Origin: an uncultured Bacteroidia bacterium | GTDB taxonomy: Bacteria > Bacteroidota > Bacteroidia > Bacteroidales > F082 | NCBI GenBank assembly: GCA_902801625.1 | Contig: CADCJI010000001.1 | Span: 62,001 to 126,000, forward strand | Direction of reading: 5' to 3' | Length of the DNA stretch: 64,000 bases | Shown: positions 16,563-26,001 of the stretch, piece by piece | How the letters are laid out: each line of letters opens with the position of its first letter | Position numbering within the stretch: the stretch's first letter is position 1 | Notes under the pieces: model-generated | Database searches by the model: none | What the model saw: the letters and a program-made list of their open reading frames with translations, nothing else | Told to the model about the DNA's origin: nothing | Translations under genes and position numbers: made by a program

Positions 16563-16570
16563 TATCTTTG
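16563..16570 (+). promoter_or_regulatory. -7 box for the T9SS cargo gene
   Basis: TATCTTTG, perfect TAnnTTTG, 36 nt before the ATG at 16606. Confidence 0.55.
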
Positions 16571-16605
16571 CCTCGTAAATCATTCAATATCAAAATAAAA
16601 GCACT

Positions 16606-18117
16606 ATGAAAAACAAGCACTACTTCTCAAAAGCACTATTTGCCATTCTAATGGCTCTCTTCTTTAATGCCGCTATTGCGGTTGCACAATGCACCATTCC
16701 CATCGCCCCAGGCCAATCCTACCTCGAAGACTTCCAATCAGGTGAGATGGAATGCTGGACGGTGGAGACGACAAGTTCTGCCACTTGGGCGGTGATGCAA
16801 GGTACAGGTTCAAATGTGGTGGCTTTCCAAAATGCCAGTGCGGATCAAGAGGCTCGACTGGTGTCGCCTACCTTTGATTTGACGGGTAGCAACAGCGCTA
16901 CCTTGAGCTTCGCATACGCCATGATGGCTTTGTATCCTCCCTACGATGAGCTCACGGTGAGTTATCGCACCTCGCCCTCCGACAACTGGCACCAACTTGC
17001 CACTTATAGCATCAGTGACTGGTCGAATACTTTCGATGCCTCGTTTACGATAGATGACTTGAGCTCGACCTTCCAGATATCATTCCTGGGTCACTGCAAC
17101 GGTGGCTATTACATTTTCGTCGATGATATAGAGTTGACCTCAGCTGGAGGCTGTGCTCGTCCTGCGGGTCTGAGTGCCACTGAAATCACAACGAATTCAG
17201 CCCTTCTTGGATGGTCGACAACGGGCAGCGAGGAGAGTTGGACAATTGACCTAAACGGACACCAAACAACTGTGACCTCGCAACCTTATCTGATGGACCG
17301 TTTGGAGCCAAACACGGAATATAACTTCCGTGTGAAAGCCAAGTGTGGTGGAGGAATGGAATCGGAGTGGTCACAACCTACAACGTTCAAGACCATGTGC
17401 GATGTGATTGTTGTCACCGACAATGAGCCTTATTTCGATGATTTTGAAGCTTCGGAGGACTTTGTTTGCTGGCAAAGTCAAATTGAAGCCGGCGAGGATG
17501 GCTGGGTGGTAGACCCTGGCTATCTCATTCTCAACAACACGGCTTTCTTCATTTGGCTCGGCGATGTGGCTTGGCTTGTCTCCGCGCCTTTGGACATTAC
17601 TGCTGTCACCGAACCCATCTTGACTTTCAAGCATCGTCAGCGGAGTCTGGGGGTTAATGTCGATGAACTTTCCGTTTACTATGCCACCTCTTCTGATGAT
17701 TCTTGGCATCTGCTTGATAACTTTACCAGTGCTTATGAGGATTGGGTTGAAGAATCGTATGCATTACCCTCTGCCTCGGGCACTTATTATATCGCTTTCA
17801 GGGCAAAGTCGAACGATGCCGATGGCGTGTATGTTGATGATGTGAGGGTAGGCAATTATATCGACGATGGTGTGAGCGAGACCTGCTCTTTTGTTGTCAG
17901 CGTCAGTCCCAATCCCACTTCGGGTCGCATCAGCATTGAGACTAACGCTGCTTCTGGCGAAATTGCTGTTTTTGATTTGTTTGGCAGGAAGATTACATCT
18001 GCTATGCTGAACGAAGGCCGTGCCGAGATTGACCTCAGTGGCTATGCAAAAGGTATTTATGTGGCACGTATCTCAAGCGAGGCAGGCACAAGCACGATTA
18101 AGCTGGTAAAAGAATAG
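16606..18117 (+). CDS. secreted T9SS type A sorting-domain protein with fibronectin III module
   Basis: 503 residues: a signal peptide (about 1-28), a jelly-roll/MAM-like region, a fibronectin type III domain near 185-265 (SALLGWSTTGSEESWTIDLNG ... NTEYNFRVKAKC), a second jelly-roll-like region, and a C-terminal sorting domain SVSPNPTSGRISIET ... KGIYVARI. Expected to be exported by T9SS and kept on the cell surface. Its own binding target is unknown. A sigma-like gene begins 1 nt after its stop. Confidence 0.85.
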   Translation: MKNKHYFSKALFAILMALFFNAAIAVAQCTIPIAPGQSYLEDFQSGEMECWTVETTSSATWAVMQGTGSNVVAFQNASADQEARLVSPTFDLTGSNSATLSFAYAMMALYPPYDELTVSYRTSPSDNWHQLATYSISDWSNTFDASFTIDDLSSTFQISFLGHCNGGYYIFVDDIELTSAGGCARPAGLSATEITTNSALLGWSTTGSEESWTIDLNGHQTTVTSQPYLMDRLEPNTEYNFRVKAKCGGGMESEWSQPTTFKTMCDVIVVTDNEPYFDDFEASEDFVCWQSQIEAGEDGWVVDPGYLILNNTAFFIWLGDVAWLVSAPLDITAVTEPILTFKHRQRSLGVNVDELSVYYATSSDDSWHLLDNFTSAYEDWVEESYALPSASGTYYIAFRAKSNDADGVYVDDVRVGNYIDDGVSETCSFVVSVSPNPTSGRISIETNAASGEIAVFDLFGRKITSAMLNEGRAEIDLSGYAKGIYVARISSEAGTSTIKLVKE

Positions 18118-18118
18118 A

Positions 18119-19030
18119 ATGGGGGTTATTGCTATACAAACAGAAAACGAATTTGCAGGAATTCCCATTCCTGATTTTATTGACATAATTCTTAATAATA
18201 GAGATGGACGAGCAGATGAAGCAATGTACTATCTTCTGCATCAACGTCTTAGTCACCATTTAAGGCAACGTTTTGAAGTCTATCAGCATCAGCTGTTGGA
18301 TAGTTTCGATGATGTTATCGAAGATTTCTTTCTCTATCTTCGTGAAGGAAATGAAGGGGAAAAACAATCTCCTTATGTAGTTCTTCGGAATGTCAACAAG
18401 AAAGATTCTTTTGAGTCATGGATTCTTAATACCTTCCGAAACTACCTTAGCGTGCGCGCCACCAAAGAGGGTCGAGTCACTCATACGGAACCATTTGCTG
18501 AAAGTGTTGCCGATGTTGAAACTTTTTCCTCTGAGTTGACCGATGAACAGAAGCTTTCCGTTGCCTCGGACTTGCTGGCCTATGCCCACCAAAAACTCTC
18601 ATCTCGTGACGGTTTTATTTTTCTTCGTGCCATGCTTACGATGCTTAACAAGCAGAAAGCATTACCAAATGAAGCTATGGCTAGAGCACTTGGGATGACA
18701 GATGTTTCATACCGCGTGACTGTTCATCGTATGAAGTGCAATTTGGCTCAATACCGCTCCGAATTGTTACGAGGTGAGCATTTCCAACTTGACGAAAAGC
18801 ACCAGCAGATGGCAAAGCGCATTTATGATGATTTTCTTCATCTTTATCCAACGCTTTTGGGCTATTATAGCCAAACCATTGACCAACTTCCTTGTGCTGA
18901 TGCCATCAAACAGCTGCGCCAAAACCATTATCTTACAACAGGAAACATGATGCACGAAGCCGAACCACATTATTCTACGCTCTCCGTAGAGGCTTTCTGG
19001 AATATGCTGAATCGGTTCCTGATTGTTTGA
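18119..19030 (+). CDS. sigma-70-like protein with extended C-terminus
   Basis: 303 residues. The first ~200 residues look like a divergent sigma factor: YYLLHQRLSHHLRQRFEVYQHQLLDSFDDVIEDFF (region 2-like), ESWILNTFRNYLSVR, and a region-4-like HTH (NEAMARALGMTDVSYRVTVHRMKCNL). About 90 further residues of unknown role follow. The ATG comes 1 nt after the T9SS gene stop with no obvious ribosome-binding site, which suggests coupled translation. Assignment as a functional sigma factor is moderate. Confidence 0.6.
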   Translation: MGVIAIQTENEFAGIPIPDFIDIILNNRDGRADEAMYYLLHQRLSHHLRQRFEVYQHQLLDSFDDVIEDFFLYLREGNEGEKQSPYVVLRNVNKKDSFESWILNTFRNYLSVRATKEGRVTHTEPFAESVADVETFSSELTDEQKLSVASDLLAYAHQKLSSRDGFIFLRAMLTMLNKQKALPNEAMARALGMTDVSYRVTVHRMKCNLAQYRSELLRGEHFQLDEKHQQMAKRIYDDFLHLYPTLLGYYSQTIDQLPCADAIKQLRQNHYLTTGNMMHEAEPHYSTLSVEAFWNMLNRFLIV

Positions 19031-19123
19031 CATGAATGTTTTTTCTTCTAAGGTTCACTTTTTTTGAGGAACAACTGTAACATTTTCGCATTTCTCATAC
19101 TCTACGGGTGAATCACCAATAGT

Positions 19124-19459
19124 TTGAGGAATATGAAATTCAAAAAGCACGACACCTTTTTTCAATGGCGGAAGAATCTCAGATTTGCCCCCATCCTGCT
19201 TGAAGTTCTTGACATTATTGAGGATAGAGAAGGCTATCGCGGTATCTATAAGGTGCGTTGGCATATTCTTGAGACAGACAAAGTTTATACATCAGTATTC
19301 CTCATGGCGGTAGACAATGATGGCATGTTCAACGAATTTATGCCGATTTCACGCAAATTGTATCTGCGAGCTATAAGGATATTGAAAGAGGCGGAGACAT
19401 ACAAGAGTGCTCGACGACGGATGCTGTATCTTATAAAGGATTGGCCCTCAAATATATAA
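19124..19459 (+). CDS. unknown 111-residue protein
   Basis: Small basic soluble protein (FKKHDTFFQWRKNLRF ... YKSARRRMLYLIKDW). No domain recognised. It is followed after 16 nt by an excisionase-type HTH gene. These genes form an AT-richer patch typical of accessory DNA. Confidence 0.5.
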   Translation: MRNMKFKKHDTFFQWRKNLRFAPILLEVLDIIEDREGYRGIYKVRWHILETDKVYTSVFLMAVDNDGMFNEFMPISRKLYLRAIRILKEAETYKSARRRMLYLIKDWPSNI

Positions 19460-19475
19460 CTATAGATATGACACT

Positions 19476-19838
19476 ATGCAAACTGATGATATGCAACAAC
19501 TCACTTTTGAGCAGCTACCCCTAGCGGTCGCCATGCTCATTAACGAAGTCAAGGAAATGAAATCCTTGCTTCAGAACTCAAACCAAATGAAGGTAGAACC
19601 AGCAAACCAGTGGTTTAATCTTGAGGAACTATGTGCATACTTGCCAGACCACCCGGCCAAACAAACAGTTTATGGTTGGATAGGAAAGCATGCCATCCCT
19701 TATCATAAGAAAGGGAAAAAGCTCCAATTTTCAAAATCTGAGATTGATCAATGGCTGCTTGCAGACCAGTGTCAGACTATGGTGCAAATTCGTGCACAAG
19801 CTCTTCGCTACTTTGAAGTCAAGAATAGGTTGCAGTAA
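19476..19838 (+). CDS. excisionase-type helix-turn-helix protein
   Basis: 120 residues. The C-terminal part WFNLEELCAYLPDHPAKQTVYGWIGKHAIPYHKKGKKLQFSKSEIDQWL has the pattern of the MerR-like HTH_17/excisionase domain used by Bacteroidota mobile elements. The N-terminal third is a short helix (LAVAMLINEVKEMKSLL). It probably regulates or directs an element, but no integrase is present nearby, so the element may be a remnant. Confidence 0.75.
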   Translation: MQTDDMQQLTFEQLPLAVAMLINEVKEMKSLLQNSNQMKVEPANQWFNLEELCAYLPDHPAKQTVYGWIGKHAIPYHKKGKKLQFSKSEIDQWLLADQCQTMVQIRAQALRYFEVKNRLQ

Positions 19839-19878
19839 GAAACTATGTTAAATGTAACTATACTTTCCACTTAATACT

Positions 19879-20739
19879 ATGTCAAACAAAATCAAAAAGA
19901 ACGACAGGCTTTATCAAGATGCATTGATTTGGATGGGCTACCGATACGCCATTGGCCTTACTGAAACGGGCGAGGCGGTCAAGCAGTATAAGCTGTTTAG
20001 AGATATTGAATACGACACGCCCGAGTTTCATGCGCTGGCTGCAGAAATCTCCAACTATCTCCGTAGGAAGAAGATTAAAGATGTGGTGGATTTGCGGAAC
20101 CGTTTGCGGGAGAGCGACCTCATCTGGTATTCTTTCCACTATGCCATCGGCAGGCATACCTATGCCGCATCCCATTGCCACGATATAGTTCAATATGGCA
20201 AGGATGTCCTTTCTCCTGAAAGAAAGGCGTTCACTACTCTCGACATTCGACGGGAATTGTCCTATCGGTTCCATGTTGGCTTGAACTTCAAGATTTCGTA
20301 TGAGTTGGAAGGCAAGCATGACCCCGTCGATTATCTGATGGTGTTCCTTCAACAGAATAAAATCTATACAGACGAGCAATTGGCTAAATATAGACGGATT
20401 GAAGTTGCAAAAAACTCAAATGGGGTTATAACCTATCACACGGAAAAAGCAACTGAGAAAGAAAGCTATCGAATGGGTGTCTTTTCTATGAATTTTTGGG
20501 ATTATCTCGGCTGGGCCGACCTTGCTTCTTATTTTGACCCAGACTCACACAAACGTTGTAGAACCAAATACAAAGGCGTTGAAAGGGTAATAGAATATTT
20601 CGACTCTTGGGTGTCGGGGGAACAATCCACAACAGAACTCTCCTACCATAAAGTTAAACGGCCCATTGAAAGCTATGAGGTGAGGCCTTATATCTGCTCT
20701 TACATTTCAGAAGAGTATATCGTGGAAGATGAGATTTAA
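19879..20739 (+). CDS. unknown protein with two internal repeats
   Basis: 286 residues. Two similar segments occur: ALIWMGYRYAIGLTE (about residues 11-25) and DLIWYSFHYAIGRHTYAA (about 74-91), pointing to an internal duplication of a helical unit of about 65 residues. The rest is soluble and rich in Tyr. No family recognised. It follows the excisionase-like gene by 40 nt. Confidence 0.6.
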   Translation: MSNKIKKNDRLYQDALIWMGYRYAIGLTETGEAVKQYKLFRDIEYDTPEFHALAAEISNYLRRKKIKDVVDLRNRLRESDLIWYSFHYAIGRHTYAASHCHDIVQYGKDVLSPERKAFTTLDIRRELSYRFHVGLNFKISYELEGKHDPVDYLMVFLQQNKIYTDEQLAKYRRIEVAKNSNGVITYHTEKATEKESYRMGVFSMNFWDYLGWADLASYFDPDSHKRCRTKYKGVERVIEYFDSWVSGEQSTTELSYHKVKRPIESYEVRPYICSYISEEYIVEDEI

Positions 20740-20760
20740 TACAAATATGATTCTTTTAAT

Positions 20761-20823
20761 AATAGTTGCAAATTAAACTATTATTCGTATTTTTGCATCC
20801 GAATAGTTCAAAATAAAACTATT
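20761..20823 (+). promoter_or_regulatory. hipBA-type promoter with two operators
   Basis: Two inverted repeats of the same design, AATAGTT-N8-AACTATT, at 20761-20782 and 20802-20823, centres 41 bp apart (about four helical turns), with a TATTTTTG -7 box (20788-20795) between them. The second repeat runs up to the hipB ATG. This is the classic arrangement for autoregulation by a HipB dimer. Confidence 0.8.
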
Positions 20824-21171
20824 ATGGATGATATCTATATGCTTGCTGATACTGTAATCCTTAGTCGGATTGGGAATAGACTGAGGACTACGAGATTGAA
20901 GCAAAACATTACCCAGCAAAGTCTTTCTGAAGCCGCCAACGTGTCGCTTTCGTCTATCAAGAAAATGGAAAAAGGTGAGATTCGTTCGTTCGACTCCTTG
21001 TTGAGAGTGTTGCGCATTTTAGGAAAACTTGACATCCTACAGCCCTTGATGGATGAAGAACAACTGAGTCCGAGCGAATACTACGACATGGTGCATTCCT
21101 CGCAAGCCACCATGCGCAAACGGGCCGCTGGTAAAATCAATCATGTGAAAAAGGAGGAATCTGAATGGTAG
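20824..21171 (+). CDS. hipB: HipB-like XRE antitoxin/regulator
   Basis: 115 residues with a Cro/C1 HTH: LRTTRLKQNITQQSLSEAANVSLSSIKKMEKGEIRSFDSLLRVLRIL (about residues 19-65). It is expected to repress its own promoter through the paired operators just upstream and to bind HipA. Its stop overlaps the ATG of the hipA remnant (ATGGTAG). It appears intact although its partner is not. Confidence 0.85.
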   Translation: MDDIYMLADTVILSRIGNRLRTTRLKQNITQQSLSEAANVSLSSIKKMEKGEIRSFDSLLRVLRILGKLDILQPLMDEEQLSPSEYYDMVHSSQATMRKRAAGKINHVKKEESEW

Positions 21172-21730
21172 ATGTAGCAAAAGTGAACATGTTTGGCATA
21201 CCCGTCGGGACGTTCCGTTGGGATGAACAGTATCAGATAGTCAGGTTCGAATATGACCGCAGCTTTGCGGCATGGCCCATTATGACTTCCGGCTTCGTCG
21301 AGCCTATTCCTACGAACAGGCTTTCAATGTGATGCGTGCACTGCGATTGCCCTATTCTGCGGCTAAGGAGATGTTCCGCCGCATGGTGTTCAATGTGGTG
21401 GTCTGCAATCAGGATGATCATACCAAGAACATTTCTTTCTTGATGGGTGAGGATGGCATTTGGCGCTTGTCACCTGCCTATGACATGGGTTATGCCTATA
21501 ATCCCCAAGGAGGCTGGACTTCCACGCATCAGATGTCAATTAACGGAAAGTTCGATGACATCACAAGGAAAGACTTGCTGGCTTTTGCCACACTTAATAA
21601 CATTAAGGAAGCCATGTTCATTATTGACGAGGTGTGTGAAACGGCCTCTCGTTGGTCAGAAATGGCAAAAGACTGTGATGTACCACCCGCGATGGTTAAA
21701 ACTATCAATTCAAACTTTATCTATTTGTAA
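21165..21730 (+). pseudogene. hipA: hipA toxin pseudogene with large internal deletion
   Basis: An N-terminal piece (MVDVAKVNMFGIPVG..., reading frame from 21165 to a stop at 21330-21332) matches the HipA start. A second piece in another frame from about 21270 (AHYDFRLRRAYSYEQAF, MVFNVVVCNQDDHTKNISFL, WRLSPAYDMGY) matches the HipA C-terminal kinase half. About 200 residues expected between them, including the ATP-binding segment, are missing and the frames do not join. The QDDHTKN and SPAYD motifs survive. The kinase toxin is therefore almost certainly dead; a short ATG frame at 21272 could still make the fragment. Confidence 0.85.
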
Positions 21731-21770
21731 AATAATTAATTAACATAGTGGTTTACTAATAAAACAGAAA

Positions 21771-24005
21771 ATGAAAGCAAAACATTCTTCTCTCTTAGCA
21801 GCCCTTTTTCTGCTGCCCCTCTTCCTCAGCGCACAAAGCGCTTACGACTACACCCAATATGTCAATCCCTTCATCGGCACACAGACTGACGAGACGGGCG
21901 CGCTCAGCGGTAGTACATTTCCCGGTGCCACGATGCCGCAAGGTATGGTGCAACTGAGTCCCGAGACGGAGCTAATGGTCACTTGGGACCCTTGCTCGGG
22001 CTACGACTACAACAAAGACATCATCTATGGCTTCACCCACACACACCTCAGTGGCACGGGCTGCACTGACCTTATTGATGTGAGTCTCATGCCCTTGTGC
22101 ACAGCAGTGACACCCGAGCAGTTGAAAGCCGCCGACTTTGGCCAGCACTATAGTCATGATAAGGAATCAGCAAGACCCGGGTATTATCAGGTGCTGTTGC
22201 AAGAGAGTGGCGTGAATGTGGAACTTTCGGCCACCACGCGCACGGGCATCCATCGCTATACTTTCCCCCAAGGACAGCCTCAGACTGTAGTGCTCGATCT
22301 CGACAGAATGACTTATCGTGGAGATGCCTATTACTCAGGCCGCCGTTATTACGACATCATCCAGGCGCAAATCCGTCTCGTTGACGACCACACCATCGAA
22401 GGCTACCGTGTCGTCACAGGTTGGGCTAAGATGCGCAAGGTGTATTTCCGCGCCGAGTTCTCAAGACCGTTCAACCAGCATCTGCTGATGAATGGCGGAC
22501 TGAACGTCGGAAATAGTGATGTTGTCAATGGTCGTACCCTCCGCGCTGCCTTGAGTTTTGACCCCAAAGAAGGCAATGAATTGTTGGTGAAAGTCGCCAT
22601 TTCGCCTGTCGACAACTTTGGCGCAAGAACCAACATGTACGCCGAAGCCCAAAGTTGGAACTTCGACGAATATGTTCAAGCTGCCCACGACGTTTGGCAG
22701 CGTGAGCTTAGTCGCATTGACATCGAAGGCACCGAAGAGCAGAAGACCATCTTCTACACGGGACTCTATCATGTGCTGATGCAGCCCAATACGATGAGCG
22801 ATGTGGATGGTCGTTACATGACCACCAACTTCGAAATCAAGCAAATGCCGAAGGGACAGACTTATCACAGCACCTTTAGCCTGTGGGACACTTTCCGCGC
22901 CGCCCATCCGCTTTATACGCTCATCGCGCCCGACATCGCAGCGCAGTTTGTCCGCGATATGGTGCTGCACCATCAGACCTATGGCTACCTGCCCATTTGG
23001 GACCTTTGGGGACAAGACAATTACTGCATGATTGGCAACCACGCCATCCCCGTGCTCGCCGATGCTATCATGGCCGAGATTCCAGGCATCAATGTGGAAG
23101 CAACTTATCAGGCCATGGTTGAAAGCAGCACCCGAAGCCACTTCAATTCACCGTTTGAGATTTGGGAGCAATACGGTTACCTGCCGCAGACTCTTCAGGA
23201 CGAGAGTGTCAGCATTACCATGGAGCAGGCTTTCGATGACGCTTGCGTGGCGTTGGTGGCAAAGAAACTCGGGAAAATGGATGACTACGAGCGTTTCTAT
23301 CATCGCAGTATGTTCTGCAAAAACCTCTTTGACCCCGAATCGGGCTTCTTCCGTCCGAAAGATGAAAAAGGCAACTGGATGGAAGGCTTCGATCCACTGT
23401 CGTACGAGCAACCTTGCTTCGTGGAAGGTAATGCTTGGCAGTATATGTGGTTTGTGCCACAAGATCCACAAGGCCTAATCGACCTCTTCGGTGGCAAGAA
23501 AGGCTTCCTGAAGAAACTCGATGAGAACTTCAGCCTCACTGCCACTAGCGGCGAAGTCAACGGCAATGCGAGCGGTTTCATCGGTCAGTACGCACACGGC
23601 AACGAGCCCAGTCATCACACCGTTTATCTCTACAATTTTGCAGGCAAACCTGAGCGTACGCAGGAGTTAGTGGAGCAGGTGAGGAGCGAGTTTTACCGTG
23701 CTACGCCTTGCGGTTATGCTGGCAACGACGACTGTGGCCAGATGTCGGCTTGGTACATCTTCTCAAGCCTCGGTTTCTATCCCTTCCATGCGGGTTCGGC
23801 AGAATATGTCATTGGCACGCCGTTATTCACCAAAGCCACTTTGCATTTGGAAAACGGGAATGACTTTGTCATTACAGCCAAGAACAAGACGCCTGAGCGC
23901 ATCCATGTCAAGAGCGTGAAGCTGAATGGCAAGCCGATTAAGGATTACAAGATTACCCACCAGCAAATCATGGCGGGTGGAACTTTAGAGTTTATTTTGA
24001 AATGA
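21771..24005 (+). CDS. GH92 family alpha-mannosidase
   Basis: 744 residues, normal for GH92. Signal peptide at 1-21. Family landmarks: STFPGATMPQGMVQLSPET, YGFTHTHLSGTGCTDL, FSLWDTFRAAHPLY, the catalytic-region HGNEPSHH (about residue 610) and GNDDCGQMSAWYIFSSLGFYP. GH92 enzymes are calcium-dependent exo-mannosidases acting on host or yeast mannans and N-glycans; they act in the periplasm or at the surface. Stop overlaps the start of the DUF1295 gene. Confidence 0.95.
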   Translation: MKAKHSSLLAALFLLPLFLSAQSAYDYTQYVNPFIGTQTDETGALSGSTFPGATMPQGMVQLSPETELMVTWDPCSGYDYNKDIIYGFTHTHLSGTGCTDLIDVSLMPLCTAVTPEQLKAADFGQHYSHDKESARPGYYQVLLQESGVNVELSATTRTGIHRYTFPQGQPQTVVLDLDRMTYRGDAYYSGRRYYDIIQAQIRLVDDHTIEGYRVVTGWAKMRKVYFRAEFSRPFNQHLLMNGGLNVGNSDVVNGRTLRAALSFDPKEGNELLVKVAISPVDNFGARTNMYAEAQSWNFDEYVQAAHDVWQRELSRIDIEGTEEQKTIFYTGLYHVLMQPNTMSDVDGRYMTTNFEIKQMPKGQTYHSTFSLWDTFRAAHPLYTLIAPDIAAQFVRDMVLHHQTYGYLPIWDLWGQDNYCMIGNHAIPVLADAIMAEIPGINVEATYQAMVESSTRSHFNSPFEIWEQYGYLPQTLQDESVSITMEQAFDDACVALVAKKLGKMDDYERFYHRSMFCKNLFDPESGFFRPKDEKGNWMEGFDPLSYEQPCFVEGNAWQYMWFVPQDPQGLIDLFGGKKGFLKKLDENFSLTATSGEVNGNASGFIGQYAHGNEPSHHTVYLYNFAGKPERTQELVEQVRSEFYRATPCGYAGNDDCGQMSAWYIFSSLGFYPFHAGSAEYVIGTPLFTKATLHLENGNDFVITAKNKTPERIHVKSVKLNGKPIKDYKITHQQIMAGGTLEFILK

Positions 24006-24838
24006 AAGCAAAGAGCATTGTACAAATTGTCATCATTTATCTGATTGCCACAGCGTTGGGGTTTTTTGTGTTCAAGGTTTCAAATAATGCCATGTCGGAA
24101 TTGTGGGCATTGTTTCTGGCCGATGTGGTAGCCACGATTATTGTGTGGTTTTTCGGCCTTATCCATAAGAACGTATCGGTTTACGACCCCTATTGGAGCG
24201 TGGCCCCACCCGTGATGTTCACCGCTTGGGCTTTTTACAAGTCGACCTTCACCTTGCCAGTCATTCTGTTGCTCATTGCCGTGTGGTATTGGGGTATCCG
24301 TTTGACGGGCAATTGGGCCTACACTTTCAAGGGGCTTGACCATGAGGATTGGCGCTATACCCGTTACCGCGAAACGCAGTCGCCTTTCATCTTCCAAATC
24401 ATCAATTTTTTTGGACTGAACATGATGCCGACCGTACTGGTATTCGCAGCCATGCTTCCTGGATTCGGGTTGTTTGAGTCGACAGAAGCGGCCAACATTC
24501 TAACTTGGCTCGGCTTCGCAATATGCGTTTCAGCCGCCACTTTGCAGTTGCTTGCCGATACTCAGATACACCGTTTCCGCGAAGAACACCCTGGACAGTA
24601 TTGTAACATAGGCTTTTGGAAACACGGCCGTCACCCCAACTATCTCGGCGAAATCTCGATGTGGTGGGGCGTTTGGACGATGTATGCCTCAATCTATGGT
24701 TTGGATTGGCTGATTCTTGCCCCTGTGGCCATGACAGCACTCTTCCTGTTCATCAGCATCCCCATGATGGAACGACGCCAGCTCCAAAACAAGCCGGGCT
24801 ATGCTGAGTATAGGAAAAACACGAGAATGCTGATTTGA
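24002..24838 (+). CDS. DUF1295 membrane protein (steroid 5-alpha-reductase-like)
   Basis: 278 residues with several membrane helices and the DUF1295 pattern: KNVSVYDPYWSVAPP, WGIRLTGNWA, and GFWKHGRHPNYLGEISMWWG (about residues 203-222) with the C-terminal PMMERRQLQNKPGYAEYRK. Family members are reductases or methyltransferase-like lipid enzymes; substrate unknown. ATGA overlap with GH92 indicates one transcript. Confidence 0.9.
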   Translation: MKAKSIVQIVIIYLIATALGFFVFKVSNNAMSELWALFLADVVATIIVWFFGLIHKNVSVYDPYWSVAPPVMFTAWAFYKSTFTLPVILLLIAVWYWGIRLTGNWAYTFKGLDHEDWRYTRYRETQSPFIFQIINFFGLNMMPTVLVFAAMLPGFGLFESTEAANILTWLGFAICVSAATLQLLADTQIHRFREEHPGQYCNIGFWKHGRHPNYLGEISMWWGVWTMYASIYGLDWLILAPVAMTALFLFISIPMMERRQLQNKPGYAEYRKNTRMLI

Positions 24839-24842
24839 CGTT

Positions 24843-25946
24843 TTATTTCTTCACGAACTCCACCCGACGGTTTCGTGCACGTCCTTCTGCTGTGTCGTTA
24901 GAGGCGATGGGGGAATGCGAACCTTTGCCCACGGGAGTGAGGCGCGACTGCGCGATGCCTTGTTTCACAAGGGCATTCACGATGGCCTCGGCTCTTTGTT
25001 GACTCAGCGGGTCGTTCACTGCATCGGTACCGGTGTTGTCACAATGGCCTTGCACCTCGAATTCAAGCTCGGGATGCTCTTGCATCAGTTTGGCCACACG
25101 GTTGATTTCGATGACGGATTCGGGCTTTAAGTCCGCCTTGCCAGTCTCGAAAGTGATGGCATAGGAGACGATTTTGCCGTCAGTGGTCAGACGGTCGTAA
25201 AGCGGCACGGCACCTTGGGCAATACGCACATTGCTCAACCCCGTGTAGCGATAGAACGCACCGCTGGCAAAAAACAAATAACCAGGAGCCTTCATGGCCG
25301 GCACGTTAATCATACGTACGCCGTTCACATAACCTTTGAAAGCCCGCTGGTTGAACGAGAAAGCGAAGTGGTTCCACTCTCCGGCAACCACTGGGTTGTC
25401 CTTTTCCAGGTAGTCGCTGTTGCCCGAGTTCAGCCCCAGCATCTTCTCTCCACTCGACTGGTTATCTCCATCCGGTTTCAGCAGGCTCCACGTCAGGTTG
25501 CACGACCCGTCTTCCCTGTACCAGAACTTTACATAACTCGACGAGTTATAGTAGCTGTCGTCGCCGCGTTCACCAAAATAAATACTCATGTCGAGTGATG
25601 AATCCTCCACGTCTCCCGTATTCATCGGAGCCACATAGAGGTCGAACTCCACCGTGAACACCTCTGGCAGCCAGTCCCACTTCTTTTTCATCAGCGGCAT
25701 TACTTGCCCTAGACCGTTGTCGGTGAAGGCAATCACGTTGCGCCCCTGTTGCTGTGCCATCTCCGCATAGCCGTCCAGCAAATCCCACCTCAGCGGGAAC
25801 TCGCCTAGTTTCTCCCCTTCAAAGTTGTCGTCGAAAATAATCTCATCGCCAGGGACGAAGTCGCTCTTGGCATAGGTGGTTTCTTGAGCCATTGCTGTCA
25901 TGCCAGCAAACAGAAGCATCGCTATTGCGGTAATAAACTTCTTCAT
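24843..25946 (-). CDS. OmpA-family outer-membrane/peptidoglycan-binding protein
   Basis: 367 residues: signal peptide (1-20), a concanavalin-like N-terminal domain (GEFPLRWDLLDG, NHFAFSFNQRAFKGYVNGVR), and a C-terminal OmpA domain (FETGKADLKPESVIEINRVA ... NDPLSQQRAEAIVNAL ... RNRRVEF) that binds peptidoglycan. A TATCTTTG box lies 31 nt upstream (25984-25977). It converges on the DUF1295 gene with only 4 nt between stops. Confidence 0.9.
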   Translation of the reverse strand: MKKFITAIAMLLFAGMTAMAQETTYAKSDFVPGDEIIFDDNFEGEKLGEFPLRWDLLDGYAEMAQQQGRNVIAFTDNGLGQVMPLMKKKWDWLPEVFTVEFDLYVAPMNTGDVEDSSLDMSIYFGERGDDSYYNSSSYVKFWYREDGSCNLTWSLLKPDGDNQSSGEKMLGLNSGNSDYLEKDNPVVAGEWNHFAFSFNQRAFKGYVNGVRMINVPAMKAPGYLFFASGAFYRYTGLSNVRIAQGAVPLYDRLTTDGKIVSYAITFETGKADLKPESVIEINRVAKLMQEHPELEFEVQGHCDNTGTDAVNDPLSQQRAEAIVNALVKQGIAQSRLTPVGKGSHSPIASNDTAEGRARNRRVEFVKK

Positions 25947-25976
25947 TTTTAATGCGTTTTAATTGGTTTGAGACTG

Positions 25977-25984
25977 CAAAGATA
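25977..25984 (-). promoter_or_regulatory. -7 box of the OmpA-family gene
   Basis: Minus strand TATCTTTG, perfect TAnnTTTG, 31 nt before the ATG at 25946. Confidence 0.55.
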
Positions 25985-26001
25985 TAAAGATATTTTAATT
26001 C

